Below are positions 34,192 through 47,439 of a DNA stretch of 64,000 nucleotides, one piece after another. The notes beneath the pieces were generated by a model. That model was not told the origin of the DNA. It saw only the letters and a program-made list of their open reading frames with translations, and made no database searches. Source of the stretch: Caenorhabditis remanei (Eukaryota; Nematoda; Chromadorea; Rhabditida; Rhabditidae); the NCBI RefSeq assembly GCF_010183535.1, contig NC_071332.1, forward strand, positions 15,624,001 through 15,688,000. The letters run 5' to 3'. Positions within the stretch are counted from its first letter, which is position 1. Every line of letters begins with the position of its first letter. The translations under genes and the position numbers were made by a program.

Positions 34192-37123
34192 TTTGAGTAG
34201 AGGAGCTTAAATTTTCAAAAAGCTTTTATGGAAACTAAGAACTTGGAAAAAAGAGATAAAATTCAATTTAAAAGTAAAAAAAGGAAAAAAGAAACGTCGA
34301 ACGAGCGAATGAATGAAACATGTGTTGTGTCGCTTCAAAGGGGATAAGAATTAGAGAAGTGGGCGGAGTCACGGAGTTCAGGAAAGGGGCGGAGCTTCGA
34401 ACCGCTAGGGAGGGGGGATCACGAGGTGGGATGGGGGTGGTGATGGTATGAGGGAGAGGATTTTTTGAAAATTGAAAAAAAGGAGAAACATGAGAACACG
34501 GGGAATGCCCTTGAAGGGGAAGAATGGGAGGGGAATAATCGAATGAAAATGGAATTAGAAATCGGAGAAGCTTGAGGGTGGGAGAGAAGGAAGTTTGGTG
34601 ACAAGAAGTGATCAATGTTCGCTCTAATGAAACAAGATTTCAATGGAGCGCGTTTGAATGGACACTGCCCACACTCTCTCTTTTTTCATTTCAAAAAAAA
34701 ACTTCGGATTGTATTTCCGATGTTCTCGAGAGGGTCCGATGGTTCGGATTACCAAGGATGGAGTTTGGAGAGAGAGGGGGCGTTCGTGGATGAATATGGG
34801 AGTGGACTGGGAATCTGGAAGAAATCATCATTATGAAAATAGGGACGAAGCAGGGTTGGGAAATTCCCGGCCGGGCCGGGCCGACTGAAGAATTTTCCTT
34901 GGCCCGGCTCCTGTAGAAATTTGAAATATTTAAAAAATATTTGAATTTTTTTCTGCAAAAAAGTCGAATTTTCGACTATATTTTGGAACATCGATAAAAA
35001 TTGAAGCGTACGAGAATATTGGAGAATTTTGCGATTTTTTTGATGAAAATTTCAAAAAAATTGTTTAAAAATTGTGCTCATTTTTGATCCCGGCCCCGGC
35101 TGGCCCGGAATTTCCCAACCCTGGGACTAAGTTTCTGCAAAAGAATTTTTTAGGCTGTGCCATCGTTTTCAAGATTTACTTAGCGCTCAGATAGGAGTTC
35201 TCTGCAAGTACCGCTTGGCACAAAAAGACTAGTTTTCCGGAACTGAAAAGTTCAGCCACAGTATTCTACCGTAGTCTCTGTAGGTTAGCAGCGCTAAACC
35301 AGTTTGGAGCAGCTAACCAGATCCAAAGTTGAACCGGGGCTTTTTTTCTAAGTTTTCAGATATTTTTCAGCATTTTGAGTATTTTTCAGATAGAATATGA
35401 CATAAACTTTATTTCAAATGTTGAATTCCTCTGAAAATTCCAGAAAATTACTAGATTCTGGCACAAAAGACTTTTGCGCTGGCTGTCCTGAACTGAAATG
35501 TTAGCCTACCGTAGTCTCTGTAAGACAGAGGACTAGAATTCCAAGAGATTTCTAGGCCATCAAATCGCCAATTTGACACAACCTAACTTTCCAAAGTGAG
35601 TTTTCTAGGCCACTCTCATTTCCATATTCCTGTTACTTTCTGATCATTGTCCAAAAAGTTCCTACGTCATGTGAGCCCCCCACAACTTTTCCCATAAATA
35701 AGTGCACATCATCCGGCCCAATTACTCGTTAAAATCTACGCCGAAAAACAAGAATTGAAATGTGATATTTCTCCTCTTTTGGCCGAGGGGATGTGCCCTT
35801 CTTCTTCTTCTTCATTTGGTTTATGATCCAGATAGAGAAAGAGAGAGGACGATATTATTAGTAATGTGGTGGATAGAGGAGATATCTGATATCCTCACTC
35901 AACACACTGAAAACACTGAAAACATCCATTTTCAAATCAGAAATCGGAGAAACTTCTGGAAAATGAGAAGAAGAAGAAGTGAGTAATAAACAGGAAGAAG
36001 GAGTTGACGATATGGAGACAAATATAGATGAAGATGACGATGAAGAAGACGTCAACGTCTTCTGGGATACAAATTCAGTGTGATAAATTGGAGAGCGAGG
36101 GTTTCAGAGATCAAAATTTTGTAGTTTTGGGGAAGAGAGGGACTAGAAAACTCATGAGCATATCTTGACAAGGCTGGGTAATTTGCGCCAAACTTCACAT
36201 TTTTGGAATTTTTTTCGCGAAAGTGACAAATTTTCGACTATCATTCAGAATTAGAAGAAATTCTGAAAAATCATGTTGGTTTTTTGAAGCCGGGCCTTCA
36301 AAAATCCTATTGCGTCGTTTCTTGGCCTAACTTTTCTTTTAGCGAAAACTAGGCAACCTATCTCTTGGTATTGGTGGCCTAACTTTCTCCTACTGGAAAA
36401 CTAGACCCCCAATAAGCGATTTGTCAAAAAGGCCGAGAAAAAAGGATGGCCCAGAAAACTCGGGTCGAATATTTTAAGCCAGAAACTGTGGACTAACTTC
36501 CTCACCATGGAAAACTAGTCCCCGGGAAATAACGAATTCTAGTCCCCGTGCTCAAAGAGATTGAATGGTGGCCTAACTTTCCCTCGATGAGAACCTAGTC
36601 CCCCTCTCTTTCCTCGTGACCTAACTTCCCAAATCCAGAAAGTTCTTCCATCTCATTCTGAAATTCGAACCCCCATTGGGAACATAGAACATTTCTCCCC
36701 CCGAACGGATTATATTTCCCCTTTCCTCCCCAAAGTTTGACCTCTCAAGTGGGGGCCTAGAAACCCAAACTAGTCCCCCCATTATATGAACTTTGCTTCT
36801 CCAAAAACCTAATACGTGTCATATTGTGTTTACACTTTGTTGTTATTGCAGAAATAATATGTTCAGGCATCACGAGTAAGTATGCATTCTAAATGTGTGT
36901 GTGTGCACTGTTTTGGGTTTTGGAGAGAAAAGTTTTTGGGAAAAAGCAGGGAATAGAGGACACACAAGAAACAGGATTCGGGGATTTATTAGACAGGAAA
37001 AGAATGGATAAATTTAAAAAATAGGAATATGGTACAGTCAGATTACAAACATTTTCAATTGTTGTACAGTGAGATATCTTGTGTGAAAAAGAATAAAAAT
37101 AATAATTATTTCTCAATAGCAAT
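34192..37123. other. Long intergenic region
   Basis: No gene is supported. It contains a GGCCCGG-type repeat (34845-35125), TTTAGCGCTG fragments (35270-35480), a Glu/Arg-rich low-complexity stretch (35800-36060), a second GGCCCGG repeat (36165-36310) and a run of GGCCTAACTT/ACTAG motifs (36310-36800). An AATAAA for the citron-like gene lies at about 36982 on the minus strand. Confidence 0.5.
36290..36440. repeat. Inverted duplicate of 39035-39175
   Basis: The segment from CGTCGTTTCTTGGCCTAACT through GGTGGCCTAACTTTCTCCTA to AATAAGCGATTTGTC occurs in reverse complement inside intron 4 of the citron-like gene at 39035-39175. Confidence 0.7.
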
Positions 37124-40100
37124 TCAATTTTTAGTGCGTTTAAGTGTGTTTCCAGGTGATGCTCCACGTCGTTTCGCCATATTCCGTTGCTTCGCGTGTC
37201 CTGTAGTCGTCGAGAATCGATGAACTTCTGTCGAGTCTTTGGATGAAACCGAGATGAGAACTCCTTGATATTGTCGTCCAATGATATGTGCATTCACACA
37301 TTCGAACACTTCTCTCTCATCCAAAACCGTCTCTTCGGAGCTCTCAGAAACCTCCAGAATCTCTATGGAATCGTCGTGAACAATGTAGAGGAACGGCGTC
37401 GTGTAGATGAATTCCATCGGCATTTTCTCCCATTCGATCGTCGATTTTCGTGTCATTTCACCGTAAAGATTCACGAAAACTCCATGATTTTGGAAAGCGA
37501 GAAGCACCTCATTCGATGAGATCAACTGAGCACTGACTGGATAATCATTACGTGGAATTGTTAGTTGACGTGGAGTCGTCGAGTTTCCATCGAGTGGCAC
37601 GTAGTAGAACGTGTCAGATGCATAGATGATGCCATGGGGCGCACTTTCAACAAATGTCACCGGTTCGGGAACGTTGATTTTCTGGAAAAATGAGGTTTTT
37701 GAGAGAAATTTGGACATCTGGCGTGCCTTTGGCTCGTTTTCCTAGTGGAAAATGTGCATTTTGAACGAAAATTCGGTATCTGACGTGGGCGCGTTTTTTC
37801 GCCGGAAAATAAAGATGTTGTGAATCTGGCTCGTCTTGGTCGCGTTTTCGAGCGAAATTTCGATATCTGGCGTGTGTTTAGTGCGTTTTTTTTTTTAGAA
37901 AAACTGGGGCGTCTTGGGCGCGTTTTGGTATGAAATAAGATTTTGGAGTGAAATTTGGACATCTGGCGTGCCTTTGGCGCGTTTTTCTCGTTTCACTCTC
38001 GGAACTGTTTCAGTTGCCTAATTTCCTCTATCATTCAATTCTAGTCCCTTAACCAATATTAGGATTGCTGGACTAGAAAATCTCAGCTGGAAACCTAGAC
38101 CGCAGACAAAATTCTAGTCCCGATATCAGAAATGTTGTCACTAGAGCGCATTTTCCACATCTCAGACTCCTTTTTAGTGACTAAACTTACAGCAAATTGA
38201 CTGAAAATATCCCTGGTCGCATTATACTTTCGAATATACAAATGAGTATCATCCGAAATCACTAAATATCTCTGTCCAGTTCCACCAGCTTGCTGATGAT
38301 ATTTAATAGTGTGAACATGTCCGAATTCCGGCAAAATCTCCGGTCGAATCGATGGCTGAGTACTTTGCATTGCCAGTGTTAACGAATCCATCGGTATGAC
38401 TGCCAACTGTCTGTGCTTGTTGACTACCATAGCCACCGTATTGATTTCAGACATTATTTCCAGACAAGTGACAGACATTGGACCGGCAATACGCATTGGA
38501 TTACGTGGTTGGGAGATGCTAGTGAAGAAGAGGCCAGTTTGAGTGGCGAATAGGATCCAGTCCTCGATTGTCTTAAACATTATGGATTTAAAAAAAAATT
38601 AATCGAGAACGTATTAGCTCGGCACAGTTCTTACAACTGTGCTCCACCGAAAAGCCCTTAAAAAGTATCTCTTTTTCTCTGAGTCTCTCAATTTCGCACA
38701 CACTTTTCTTTGTTTACGGTAGAGCGCGGTTGTAAGAAGTGTGCCGTGCTAATAATGGAATTTAAAAAAGGCATACTTATCAAGGCCCGGCTTCAAAAAA
38801 TGACTCTTTTTTTCAATTTTTCATCGAAAATGTGACCATTTCCGATAATTTTTCAGAATTTCTTCCAATTCTGAATCATAGTCGAAATTTTAACATTTTC
38901 GCGAAAAAATTCAAAAATGCTTGTTTTCAATCGTCGGGAAGTCCACAGTTGCTGGCCTAATATTTTCGGCCAGAGTTTTCTAGGCCATCTTTTTGAGTTA
39001 CTCTACAATTTCCTATATGAGATTCTCGGCATTCATTTCGACAAATCGCTTATTGGGGGGTCAAGTTTTTCAGTAGGAGAAAGTTAGGCCACCAATACAA
39101 AGAGATAGGTGGCCTAGTTTTCGTTCTAAAAAAAGTTAGGCCAAGAAACGACGTCCTAGGATTTTTGAAAACCCGGCTTCAGAAAAGCACCTTTAAAAAA
39201 AATCTCAATTTGTCATCGAAAATGTGGCAATTTCCGATGATTTTTCAGAATTTCTTCTAATTCTGAATAATAGTCGAAATCTTGACTTTTTCGCGAAAAA
39301 AATTCTAAAAATTTCAAAAAGTTTGAAATTTGAATTGTGGCGCCAAAACACCCGGGTTGATAAGTATGAATATAACACGAATTCTTCTTACCACAGCCTT
39401 AAAAATCTTCAAATTATTCGGCGAATTCAGCACCAACAAACAACTAAACTCGGCTATCGAAGATGGCTTCGAGTTGAGCATCATTCGTTTTCTCTGAGCC
39501 GTCTGTAGACATTCCGCCCATCTTCCAGCCGCCGGTTGGGATGGAGCCAGGATATAGAGTGATCTACGTGGCATTTTGATCATGAGCACATTGCTGGCTC
39601 TCATCGAATCATCACAGTCGACAGGCATCTCTTGTCCGGTACGGAGCACCCATTGCTCTTGATTCAAGTCAATCCAGAGAAATGGTTTATCAAGATCCGC
39701 TCCATCATTCGTATAGAATGCGATTCGTGTCAAATCCATCATAGCCCACGAGGCGATCCACGTGGATCCGGGCATATCATCCTGATAAACTCTCAACCAT
39801 CCATTCATTCTTCCCTCCGACACCGCAGACACATTCGTATTATTCTCCTGGTAATACGTGGCACATTGCACCGGCATTCCACACGTATTATTGACACGTG
39901 GAGCACACGAAGCATGCACGTGGACGTCACAATGCACACATTTACGCGCTTTTCCGAGTGTGGGAATACCGACGAAACAGAGCGAACATTTGATGGAGAG
40001 AACACCCAAATGACGGTATTCTTTCCATTTGTGTGGGATATCGTGTCGCATTGTTCCCTGTCTGTTATGGGAGAGTTCACTCGCCGATTGACTTGTTTTC

Positions 40101-43100
40101 GTGATTTCCGTGGAAGTTGTGGTGGAGGTGACTACTGTAGTCGTGTTGGCAGTGGATTGAGACTTTTTCGAGTCGGCGAGCAAGCGACGTTTCTCTGCTA
40201 AGTTGCTCATCAGAGCTTGACGTTGCTCTTCGAGAGCACGCACCTCTTCGGCTTCGCGCATCTGGAAATAAAGAAAGCATTTCTAGAGAGAAAAAGTATA
40301 AAAAATTGCGTCTGAAATATCAAACAACGTTTTGATTAAACTATTTTATTTTTCGCACTGAAAATGCAGTATTTTCAGGTTTTCAGACGTTGCAATGGAT
40401 GAAAAAGATCCCATTCATCAGAATTGTGGAATATTAAATCTCTATCGAATGAGCCTGAAAACGTGAATTTTGGTCAAAATTGACTTTTTTGATACAGAAA
40501 AACTGATTTTCGGAAAAAGGAGATTTTCAGAAAATTCAGCCAACAATTTCCAAAAATTGTAACAGTTTCAGAACGTTCTCGAGTACATTTACAGCAATTT
40601 TTGTTCGAAGATGCTTTGTGCTAAAAGAGATATACTCATCTCTCTGAAAATCGGTTTTTCAGTAACAGTTATTTTTTTTTTTGTTATTTTCTGACTAAAA
40701 TTCAAACCGATTTTCAGAAAGATGAGTATATCTCTTTCGGCACAAGCATTTTCGAACAGAAATTACACAGCATGTGCATGAGGATGCTCTGAAACTGTTA
40801 AAATGTTTAGAAAAAGACAAATTGGATGAAATGGCTGAAAACCATAATTTTTTTGAAAATCGGCTTTTCTGTATCAAAAATTCAACCAAAAATTCACGTT
40901 TTTTGGCTCATAAGATAGAAAATTTAATATTCCACAATTCTGATGAATGGGGCCATTTTTCATCCATTGCGACGTCTCAAAACCTATAAATACTGGATTT
41001 TCAGTGCAAAAAATAAAATAATTCTTGCAGTTCTTTTTTCGCTGTGTGTGAAACCATGCAACGCCAAATTTGCTAGAAATGGGCGGAGCCTCCTAAACCT
41101 ACATAAACAGTCGTATCCATCTCAGAGACCGTACTCAACAACGTGCTTCTCCTCCCCAATTTCGGTTGCTTATTCTGCTGTTTCGCATTAATTTGTGTAT
41201 GGAGATAGGCGATGGTCTCTTCCGATTCGGTAACCTGCTGTGACTTCTCCGCCAAATCCTCCTCCATTTTATTCATTTTCATCTCGAAATCCGCATTCTC
41301 CCTTTCCAAACGCTCACATTTATCCATCGAGTTTTGCCAGTTTCGTTTGAATTCCTCGATCTTCTCGAGTGCATCCGCCATTCCCTTCCTCAAACGAACG
41401 TTCTCCTCAAGAATCTTGTCTTGCTGACGTCGTACTTCCTCTAGAATCTGCTGAACCTTCTGATTATCCGCTTTCACTTCCTCAATCGTCTTTTTGGCAC
41501 TTCTCAGCTCACTATCTCTCTTCGAGAGCGTCAATCTGAGATGCTCCGCATCCTCTTCATTCCTCTTCTCCTCTCCTTTTTTCTGTGCAATCGTCGACAA
41601 CTCTTGTCTATAATCCAGATGAACCTCTTGAATCTCCTCCTTCATATAATCAATCTTCTGTGCTTGTCGGGAGTTCTCAGCTCTCAACATCTCGAGTTCT
41701 TGCTCCACTTTCCTCTGATTCTCCAGTTGTGCTTCTAGCCCTCGGATCCTCACAACCATATCATTACACTGCTCGATGGCGCGTCTTCTGGACCCTTCTG
41801 CCGTCTCTTTGAGTGCTTTGAAATGTGAACATTGTTGGTCAGCCATCACAAGATGCTTCCCAAGTTGATTCAGTTTCTCGTGAGTCTTACTCAATTCACT
41901 CTTCATCGAGTCATGCTCTCTCTTGATAACTTCAAGTCCAGCCATCTTAGTCTGCAATTCTTCGATTTTCAGCTCCCTTTCAGCCGCCAGTGTCGTCAAT
42001 GACTCCATCTCCTTCTCCACATTCTTTTTGAGCTCTGAGATTCGTTTAACCTCACTTAACGCCTCATCCCTCTGCTTCTCAAGCTCCTCTCTCTTTTTAT
42101 CGAAACCAGTGAGCTCCCGACGAGCCTCTAAAAGGTCGCAACGAATATCCGCTTTCTGGCGAGTCAACTGTAATATATAAAACGATTATAGGTAAGAATC
42201 AATATCAGTTGGCTAAAAACCTACCTTCATATTATCGTCCTGCAAGAATTTCGTCGCCTGATCCGAGTCGCCCATCGCCGCTTTCATTTGCTGTTTGAGA
42301 GCTTCCAACTCTTCTTTCGTCGAGTTCACCAACTCTTTTTTCGCCAATAACTCCTTTTCCAACCTCGCATTTTTCATTTTCAGATCACTCATCGTCTCCT
42401 CAATCACCTTGGCGGATAATTGTATGAATTCCTCTCGTTCCTTCTTCTTCGGGTCTTTACGGACTGGTGTTAAGTATTCCAGACGATCCGATAGCTGACG
42501 GACTTCACTCAACACTTTTTGAGTGTTCTCTTGCTCTCGATTCACTTCCAAACTCTTCCGATCGCTCTCCTTTAACTGATTCCTAAACTTCTCCAACTTC
42601 TCCCCTAATGCTCTCTTTTCATTCGAACTTTCTGCCATTGTCCTGTTGTATTCCTCACTCAAACCCTTCAATCGTTCCGTCATCCTCCGCAACTCTCCAT
42701 TCATTTGATAAATCTCATCAGTTTTCGACAATTTGTCCTTTTCCAGCTCATGAATTCGGTTTCTCAACGAATTCAGCTGCTCCTCGTTCTCCTTTTTGTC
42801 ATCTTCTGTCATTTTTAATGCCTCTGCCATCCGTTGCTTCTCCACTTCCAGTGCTGAACATTTATCCTGGAGAATTCGAATTTGCGACTGTTTCTGCTTC
42901 AAATCGTCCTCCAAAACCGTCATATCTCGTCGATAGATTCGCGTCTCTTGTGTCGACACTCGGTTACTTCGCTCAATAATTACACTCTCATTGAGTCCCG
43001 CCTTATCGACCAGGGTGCCTTGTAGTGCGTCGCGTTCAGCGCGCAATTCTTGAATGACGTTTTCCGACTCCAACAGACGATTCTTCAGCTCTTCTTGGGT

Positions 43101-43279
43101 CTCATTGCTGAGATCTACCACCTGCAGGCATATGCGATTATTGAATTTATAAGAATTCATTTAGAATTAATTACCTGAAACGGCGAAGAGTACCGTGATG
43201 TTCGTGGCGAGATTGCTCTCCTCCTCGGAGTTTTCTTTGAAGTCACTGATTGTGGCGTTGTGTAAACAGAGTCACACAT
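37124..43279 (-). CDS. Citron-like protein (coiled coil, C1, PH, CNH) without kinase domain
   Basis: Six exons give 1291 aa: 43175-43279, 42225-43121, 41103-42167, 39392-40261, 38191-38571 and 37124-37681. ATG 43277-43279 follows TATTTTCAG, a trans-splice-type acceptor. Residues about 36-690 are an almost continuous coiled coil. A C1 zinc-finger domain follows (HDIPHKWKEYRHLG, then CSLC, CVHCDVHVHASC, NTC). Next is a PH domain (MNGWLRVYQDD ... RSLYILAPSQPAAGRWAECL) and a C-terminal CNH domain (TIEDWILFATQTGLFF onward). This order matches citron/CRIK, a Rho effector that organises the cytokinetic midbody. The Ser/Thr kinase found in CRIK is absent: the N-terminus is a 35-aa basic Ser/Thr-rich stretch. 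The last intron acceptor is TTTAAG, less usual. I do not assign a gene name. Confidence 0.88.
38608..38753. mobile_element. Short MITE in intron 4 of the citron-like gene
   Basis: TTAGCTCGGCACAGTTCTTA at the left is matched in inverted form by TAAGAAGTGTGCCGTGCTAA at the right, with GTTGTAAGAA and TTCTTACAAC arms. The element is about 145 bp and non-coding. Confidence 0.7.
40345..41065. repeat. Foldback repeat in intron 3 of the citron-like gene
   Basis: It is related to the element in vps-39 intron 6: GCACTGAAAATGCAGTATTT and CAGACGTTGCAATGGATGAA at the left are found inverted at the right. A second, inner palindrome (AGAGATATACTCATCTCTCT and its complement) lies at about 40620-40740. Termini are decayed. 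Confidence 0.7.
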
Positions 43280-44278
43280 CGCTGAAAATAAAATTTACTG
43301 AAAAAACTGATAAGGAAAACGATAAAACACCCAGAAAAGGGCAAAACAGAAGGAGTGACGAGCTTCCGAATTTGAATTTCCCTCCGTGGTACGCAAACAC
43401 TGCGACGCGCAATTACACAGTTTCGGGCGAGAGAGTGTGCGAAACGAGGACACGCAGAGAAAACGAGATAAGAGGGAACTTTGAAAATCGATGCCGATTG
43501 TAAAATTCAATGATTCTGGAGTTTCAGCCGAATTCTGAATATTTAGAAAACCTGAATACATTAAATTTACAAAAATAAATGATTTGAGTAATTTAGTTTC
43601 ATTGAATTCAGCGATTTCTATGTTTTCGCTTATTTTGAGTGGACGCTCTTGATTTTTCAATTTCCAGTTCTTAATTTTTTGTCGATAACATCAAAAATAT
43701 CAATTTCCAGAGCATATTCTTTTGAAAATGAGCAATTCAGGCCTGGAAAAGAAACAAAACAGCAATTTCCTGTGAATTTCCGTTGCAAAATGTGACAAGA
43801 AATCATTGAAATTACGTGATACCCATCATCCTTTACCAATCCTTGCTCTTTTCGAATATTCATGAGTAAACACTTTTCTCCGAACACTAAAGGTCGAATG
43901 ATAATTATTTCATGAAGAAAATGTGTATAGCATGGAATTTTCTATTCAAGTGCCGTGTACGTCTATTTTCAGGTTCAGTGTACTCGGTTTCTCCTTCTCT
44001 CTGCAAAAACGGATGATTTTGAAAACGGAAATGCGTGGGTAGGAAACACTAATGAACACGAGCACTTCAAATGATGAGGATTAGAAGAGTGGGGAGAAAT
44101 GTCACATTTCTGAAGGGACTCGAGAAGGAGAGAAAATTATTTACTCATAAAACTGAAAGAAGATCGACTTTGTTCATATCAGACAAAGTGTAAATACAAT
44201 AAATTATAGTAAAAATACTATTCACAGCACAACAGAAAGAGGCGGAAGGTAAGGAAGAGGCAATGAATAGAACATGAT
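43280..44278. other. Interval between rpt-3 and the citron-like gene
   Basis: About 1 kb with no supported gene. It should hold the rpt-3 3' UTR and the promoter of the citron-like gene. Both genes are on the minus strand, but the gap is too long to argue for an operon. Confidence 0.5.
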
Positions 44279-45722
44279 TTACTTGTAGAAATCAAACTCG
44301 TTGGTGTCCTTTTTGACGACATTCTTATAAGCCTTCTCCAAATCCTTCGTGAGCACAACGTAGCGGTTCTCGCGAACAGCTTGCATGCCAGCTTCTTGAC
44401 AGATCGCGTTGATGTCAGCTCCAGAAATCTTGTCTGGTCGAGCGACCCAATCTTCCAAATCAACGTCATCGGAGAGATTCATACGACCACATACGGTGGA
44501 GAAAACGAGACGTTTTTGACGACGATCCGGCAATGGGAACTCGATTTTTCGGTCGAGACGTCCAGGACGGAGAAGAGCGGGATCGAGAGTGTCCTGTCGA
44601 TTGGTGGCCATGATCACTTTGATATTGGTGCTCTGGTCGAAACCATCCATTTGATTGAGTAATTCGAGAAGAATACGTTGGACCTGGAAGTGAAATTTAG
44701 GGGAATACAACTATATAAAGTGAAAAATACTGAAAATAGTGACATTTTAGAGACAAAACCGTAAATTTTTCAATTGAAATACGTTTATTCCATTTTCCTG
44801 TTTTACAGATTAAAAAGACTCAACAAACCTCACGATCAGCTCCAGTTTGCGCGTCGAACCGTTTTGTGGCAATGGCATCGATTTCGTCGATAAAGATGAT
44901 CGACGGGCTGTTCTCTTTGGCCAGACGGAACACATCACGCACCATTCGTGGTCCTGAAAACAGATTTTTAAGAAATTATTCGAAATTCGTTGCTCAATTA
45001 CCTTCTCCAAGATACTTCTGAACGAATTCCGAACCGACGACACGGATGAACGATGCAGCGGTGTTCGCAGCGACTGCCTTCGCAAGCATAGTCTTTCCAC
45101 ATCCCGGTGGTCCGTACATGAGAACTCCTCTTGGGGGATCGATTCCGATTTGTTGATAAAGTTCTCCGTGAGTCAGTGGAAGCTCAACGGCCTCTCGAAC
45201 TTCCTGTTTCTGCATATCGAGACCTCCGATATCCGAATATGAGACATCTGGCTTCTCATCAGGACGGAGCATTTGAATGGAGCTGTCGGCCTCTGGCGGG
45301 AGCACATCGACCAGAGCATTCGAGTATTTGTGAAGAGAAACCGAGCATCCTGGCTTCAATAGCTCACGATCAAGAGTGGAGAGAACTCGGACAAAGTAGT
45401 TGGATCCTGTTGTACTGCCGACGATCGCATGATCATTATCGACGGCCTCCAGGAATTGACCGATAACCAGCGGCACCGCTTGAATACGTTTCACCTCTTC
45501 CTGTGCGTGAAGCAGTTCTCTTTCGAGATTTCTTGTCTCAAGTTTAATGTAATCCTCCATGACTTGAAGATGATCAAGCTTATTTTGAAGACGAGTCAAT
45601 TTGACGCAGTCGTCATGAGAAGTATCGACACAAGTAGGTGGGAGTGGTGGACGAATATATATGTTCGAAGGGAGATTTGGGTTGGGTTCAATATCGATCT
45701 GAGCCATTGAGCCGAGCGACAT
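44279..45722 (-). CDS. rpt-3: 26S proteasome regulatory ATPase RPT3
   Basis: Three exons (45002-45722, 44829-44953, 44279-44683) give 416 aa, the usual RPT3 length. It is one of six AAA ATPases forming the proteasome base ring that unfolds substrates. The N-terminal coiled coil (about 40-85) is followed by the OB-like domain. The AAA module has Walker A GPPGCGKT, Walker [10 protein letters not shown], sensor-1 MATNRQD and arginine-finger region [15 protein letters not shown]. The C-terminus is EFDFYK, like the tail of RPT3 orthologues. The ATG follows CTTCCAG, a trans-splice-type acceptor. Confidence 0.96.
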
Positions 45723-46528
45723 CTTTCTGGAAGCAAATTGTTAGAAGAAAATGGGGAGGCGGAGAGAAGAAAAATTATACAAAGAATTTATTGGAAAATA
45801 CAGAAAATACGAAATTTGAATGATTTCGTACGACTGACAGCGTAAATTGGAGAAATATGCGAATCTGCAACAAAACAAATTACGAGTAATTACTTAATTT
45901 GGCGCCAAAAACGGAAAAATAAGTTTAAAAATGGAAGATCAAATCATTTTTCAACCAAGCGAGCAGGGAAATGTACAAAAAGGCAGAACAAATATTTTTT
46001 AAAGAATTTTCGACTGTACTTAGCGAATTTGTGTCTTATCAGAAAAATTTTCGTTTTTTTTCGAATTTGTCAAGTGATTAGTGACCAGAAAGCCAAATTT
46101 CAGTGGATTTAACGCTAAAAAAGCTGAAAATACATCAAAAGAATATGAAATTACCGAAAAAACCCGAGATTTGCTCATTTTCAACGGGAAGAAAAGAAAA
46201 ATGATGACAAAAAATTAATGGGCGTGGCGCAGGTTACTGTAGGGCGAGTAAACCTGCACATCAAACTCTCGGAAAGTTTTTTCGTCGAAAAAATTGAACT
46301 TTTGAAGCAAATGAGGAAATATATAGTGTGAAATAATAGATAAATAAAACTGAAATTTTTCCCAAACATGTTTCATACCGGGTTGCACCGCAAACAGCAA
46401 TTTTTCGGAAAGTAGAGATTTTAGCGCTGCTTAACAGCGCTAAAGTTTGGTGGCGATTTACGGTAAACAGGTGCTGCAAAAATTTGATAAAGTTTCACTG
46501 AAAAAATTTTATAACAACAGAAAATAAA
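45723..46528. other. Upstream region of rpt-3
   Basis: No gene is seen. It should contain the rpt-3 promoter. A TTTAGCGCTGCTTAACAGCG repeat unit lies at about 46420. Confidence 0.5.
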
Positions 46529-47439
46529 TCAAATCGGAATCTTATTGAAAAAACAAGAAAACAATGTTCTACTAGCAATTCCTCCTCCCAACGATCCGAA
46601 CAATGTTCCAATACCAGGAAGAATGAGAGTACCGAGATTTGCTCCAAGTTTTGCTCCAAACCAGACGCATATATATTTGAAAATTGTGGACCGATCAAGA
46701 CTTTTTCCTGTTATTCTATCTTTCTCCAGTGTATCAGAAAATATAATCGAATCCTCTAAAATGAGTAGAATGAATGAAATTGGAGCTGCTTTGTTGAGTA
46801 GATATATCCCTCGCCCACTGTATCGAAGTATCTGAAAAATAATTTCTGAAAATTTGGTTGAAACGAGAACTTTCCCTAAACTAAACATGTGTAATCCGTA
46901 CTTAAGCCATTTTCGAAACGAATGAATCCTCAAAAAAAACTTTTTGAATTATGGCGACACAGTTAGAAGTAATCCAAGAACCGCACATATTTGTGATTTA
47001 TTTCCTAATTGCGACAAACCCGGGGGCTTATTCTTGAATCTTTTCGGAGTAGTTATTTCTAGTATTAACTAAATTTATAACTCACCATTGCGACAGAATA
47101 CGGTAGAAAAGCTCTCGGTTCAGGATTCCCTGTTACAAATGAGCTGATATCCAAATAATAAAGATCCGCATTATTATAACGATGTTCATCCAACCGAACC
47201 CACCAATCGACTCCTCTATTCACTGATTTGTCATAGAAAATGAATGAATTCCAATCGTTGGTTTCAACGATATAATTCCAATGGTTATACATTGCTCCTA
47301 TGTAGAACCCATCAATAAACACTTTGCCGTGTTCAACGTGTTCTCTGTTGAATGGTCCAAATGCTATGTATAAGAAGAATATTATGCAAACTGATTTGAA
47401 ATAAAACCGTTCTATCTGATTCTTCAAATCAGAAAGCAT
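46529..47439 (-). CDS. Unrecognised membrane protein with glycine-zipper segment
   Basis: Two exons (47086-47439, 46529-46831) join in phase to 218 aa. I do not recognise the family. Residues about 15-30 are hydrophobic (VCIIFFLYIAFGPF), a possible signal anchor. A second hydrophobic stretch (AAPISFILLILEDSIIF) begins exon 2. The C-terminal GAKLGANLGTLILPGIGTLF followed by GSLGGGIA has small residues at i, i+4 spacing, a glycine-zipper pattern that packs or inserts into membranes. Between them is a soluble part rich in Tyr, Trp and Asp. The exon junction is GCAATG/GTGAGT to TTTTTCAG/ATAC. The complete frame and good splice sites support a real gene; the function is unknown. Confidence 0.65.

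Noticed and set aside
35762..35986. 74-codon open frame with many Arg and Glu
   Set aside because: It lies in a GAAGAAG-type low-complexity region, has no domain, no splice partners and no support from its context.
43280..45722. Operon of rpt-3 with the citron-like gene
   Set aside because: Both are on the minus strand, but the 1-kb gap is much longer than the usual 100-400 bp between operon genes in Caenorhabditis.
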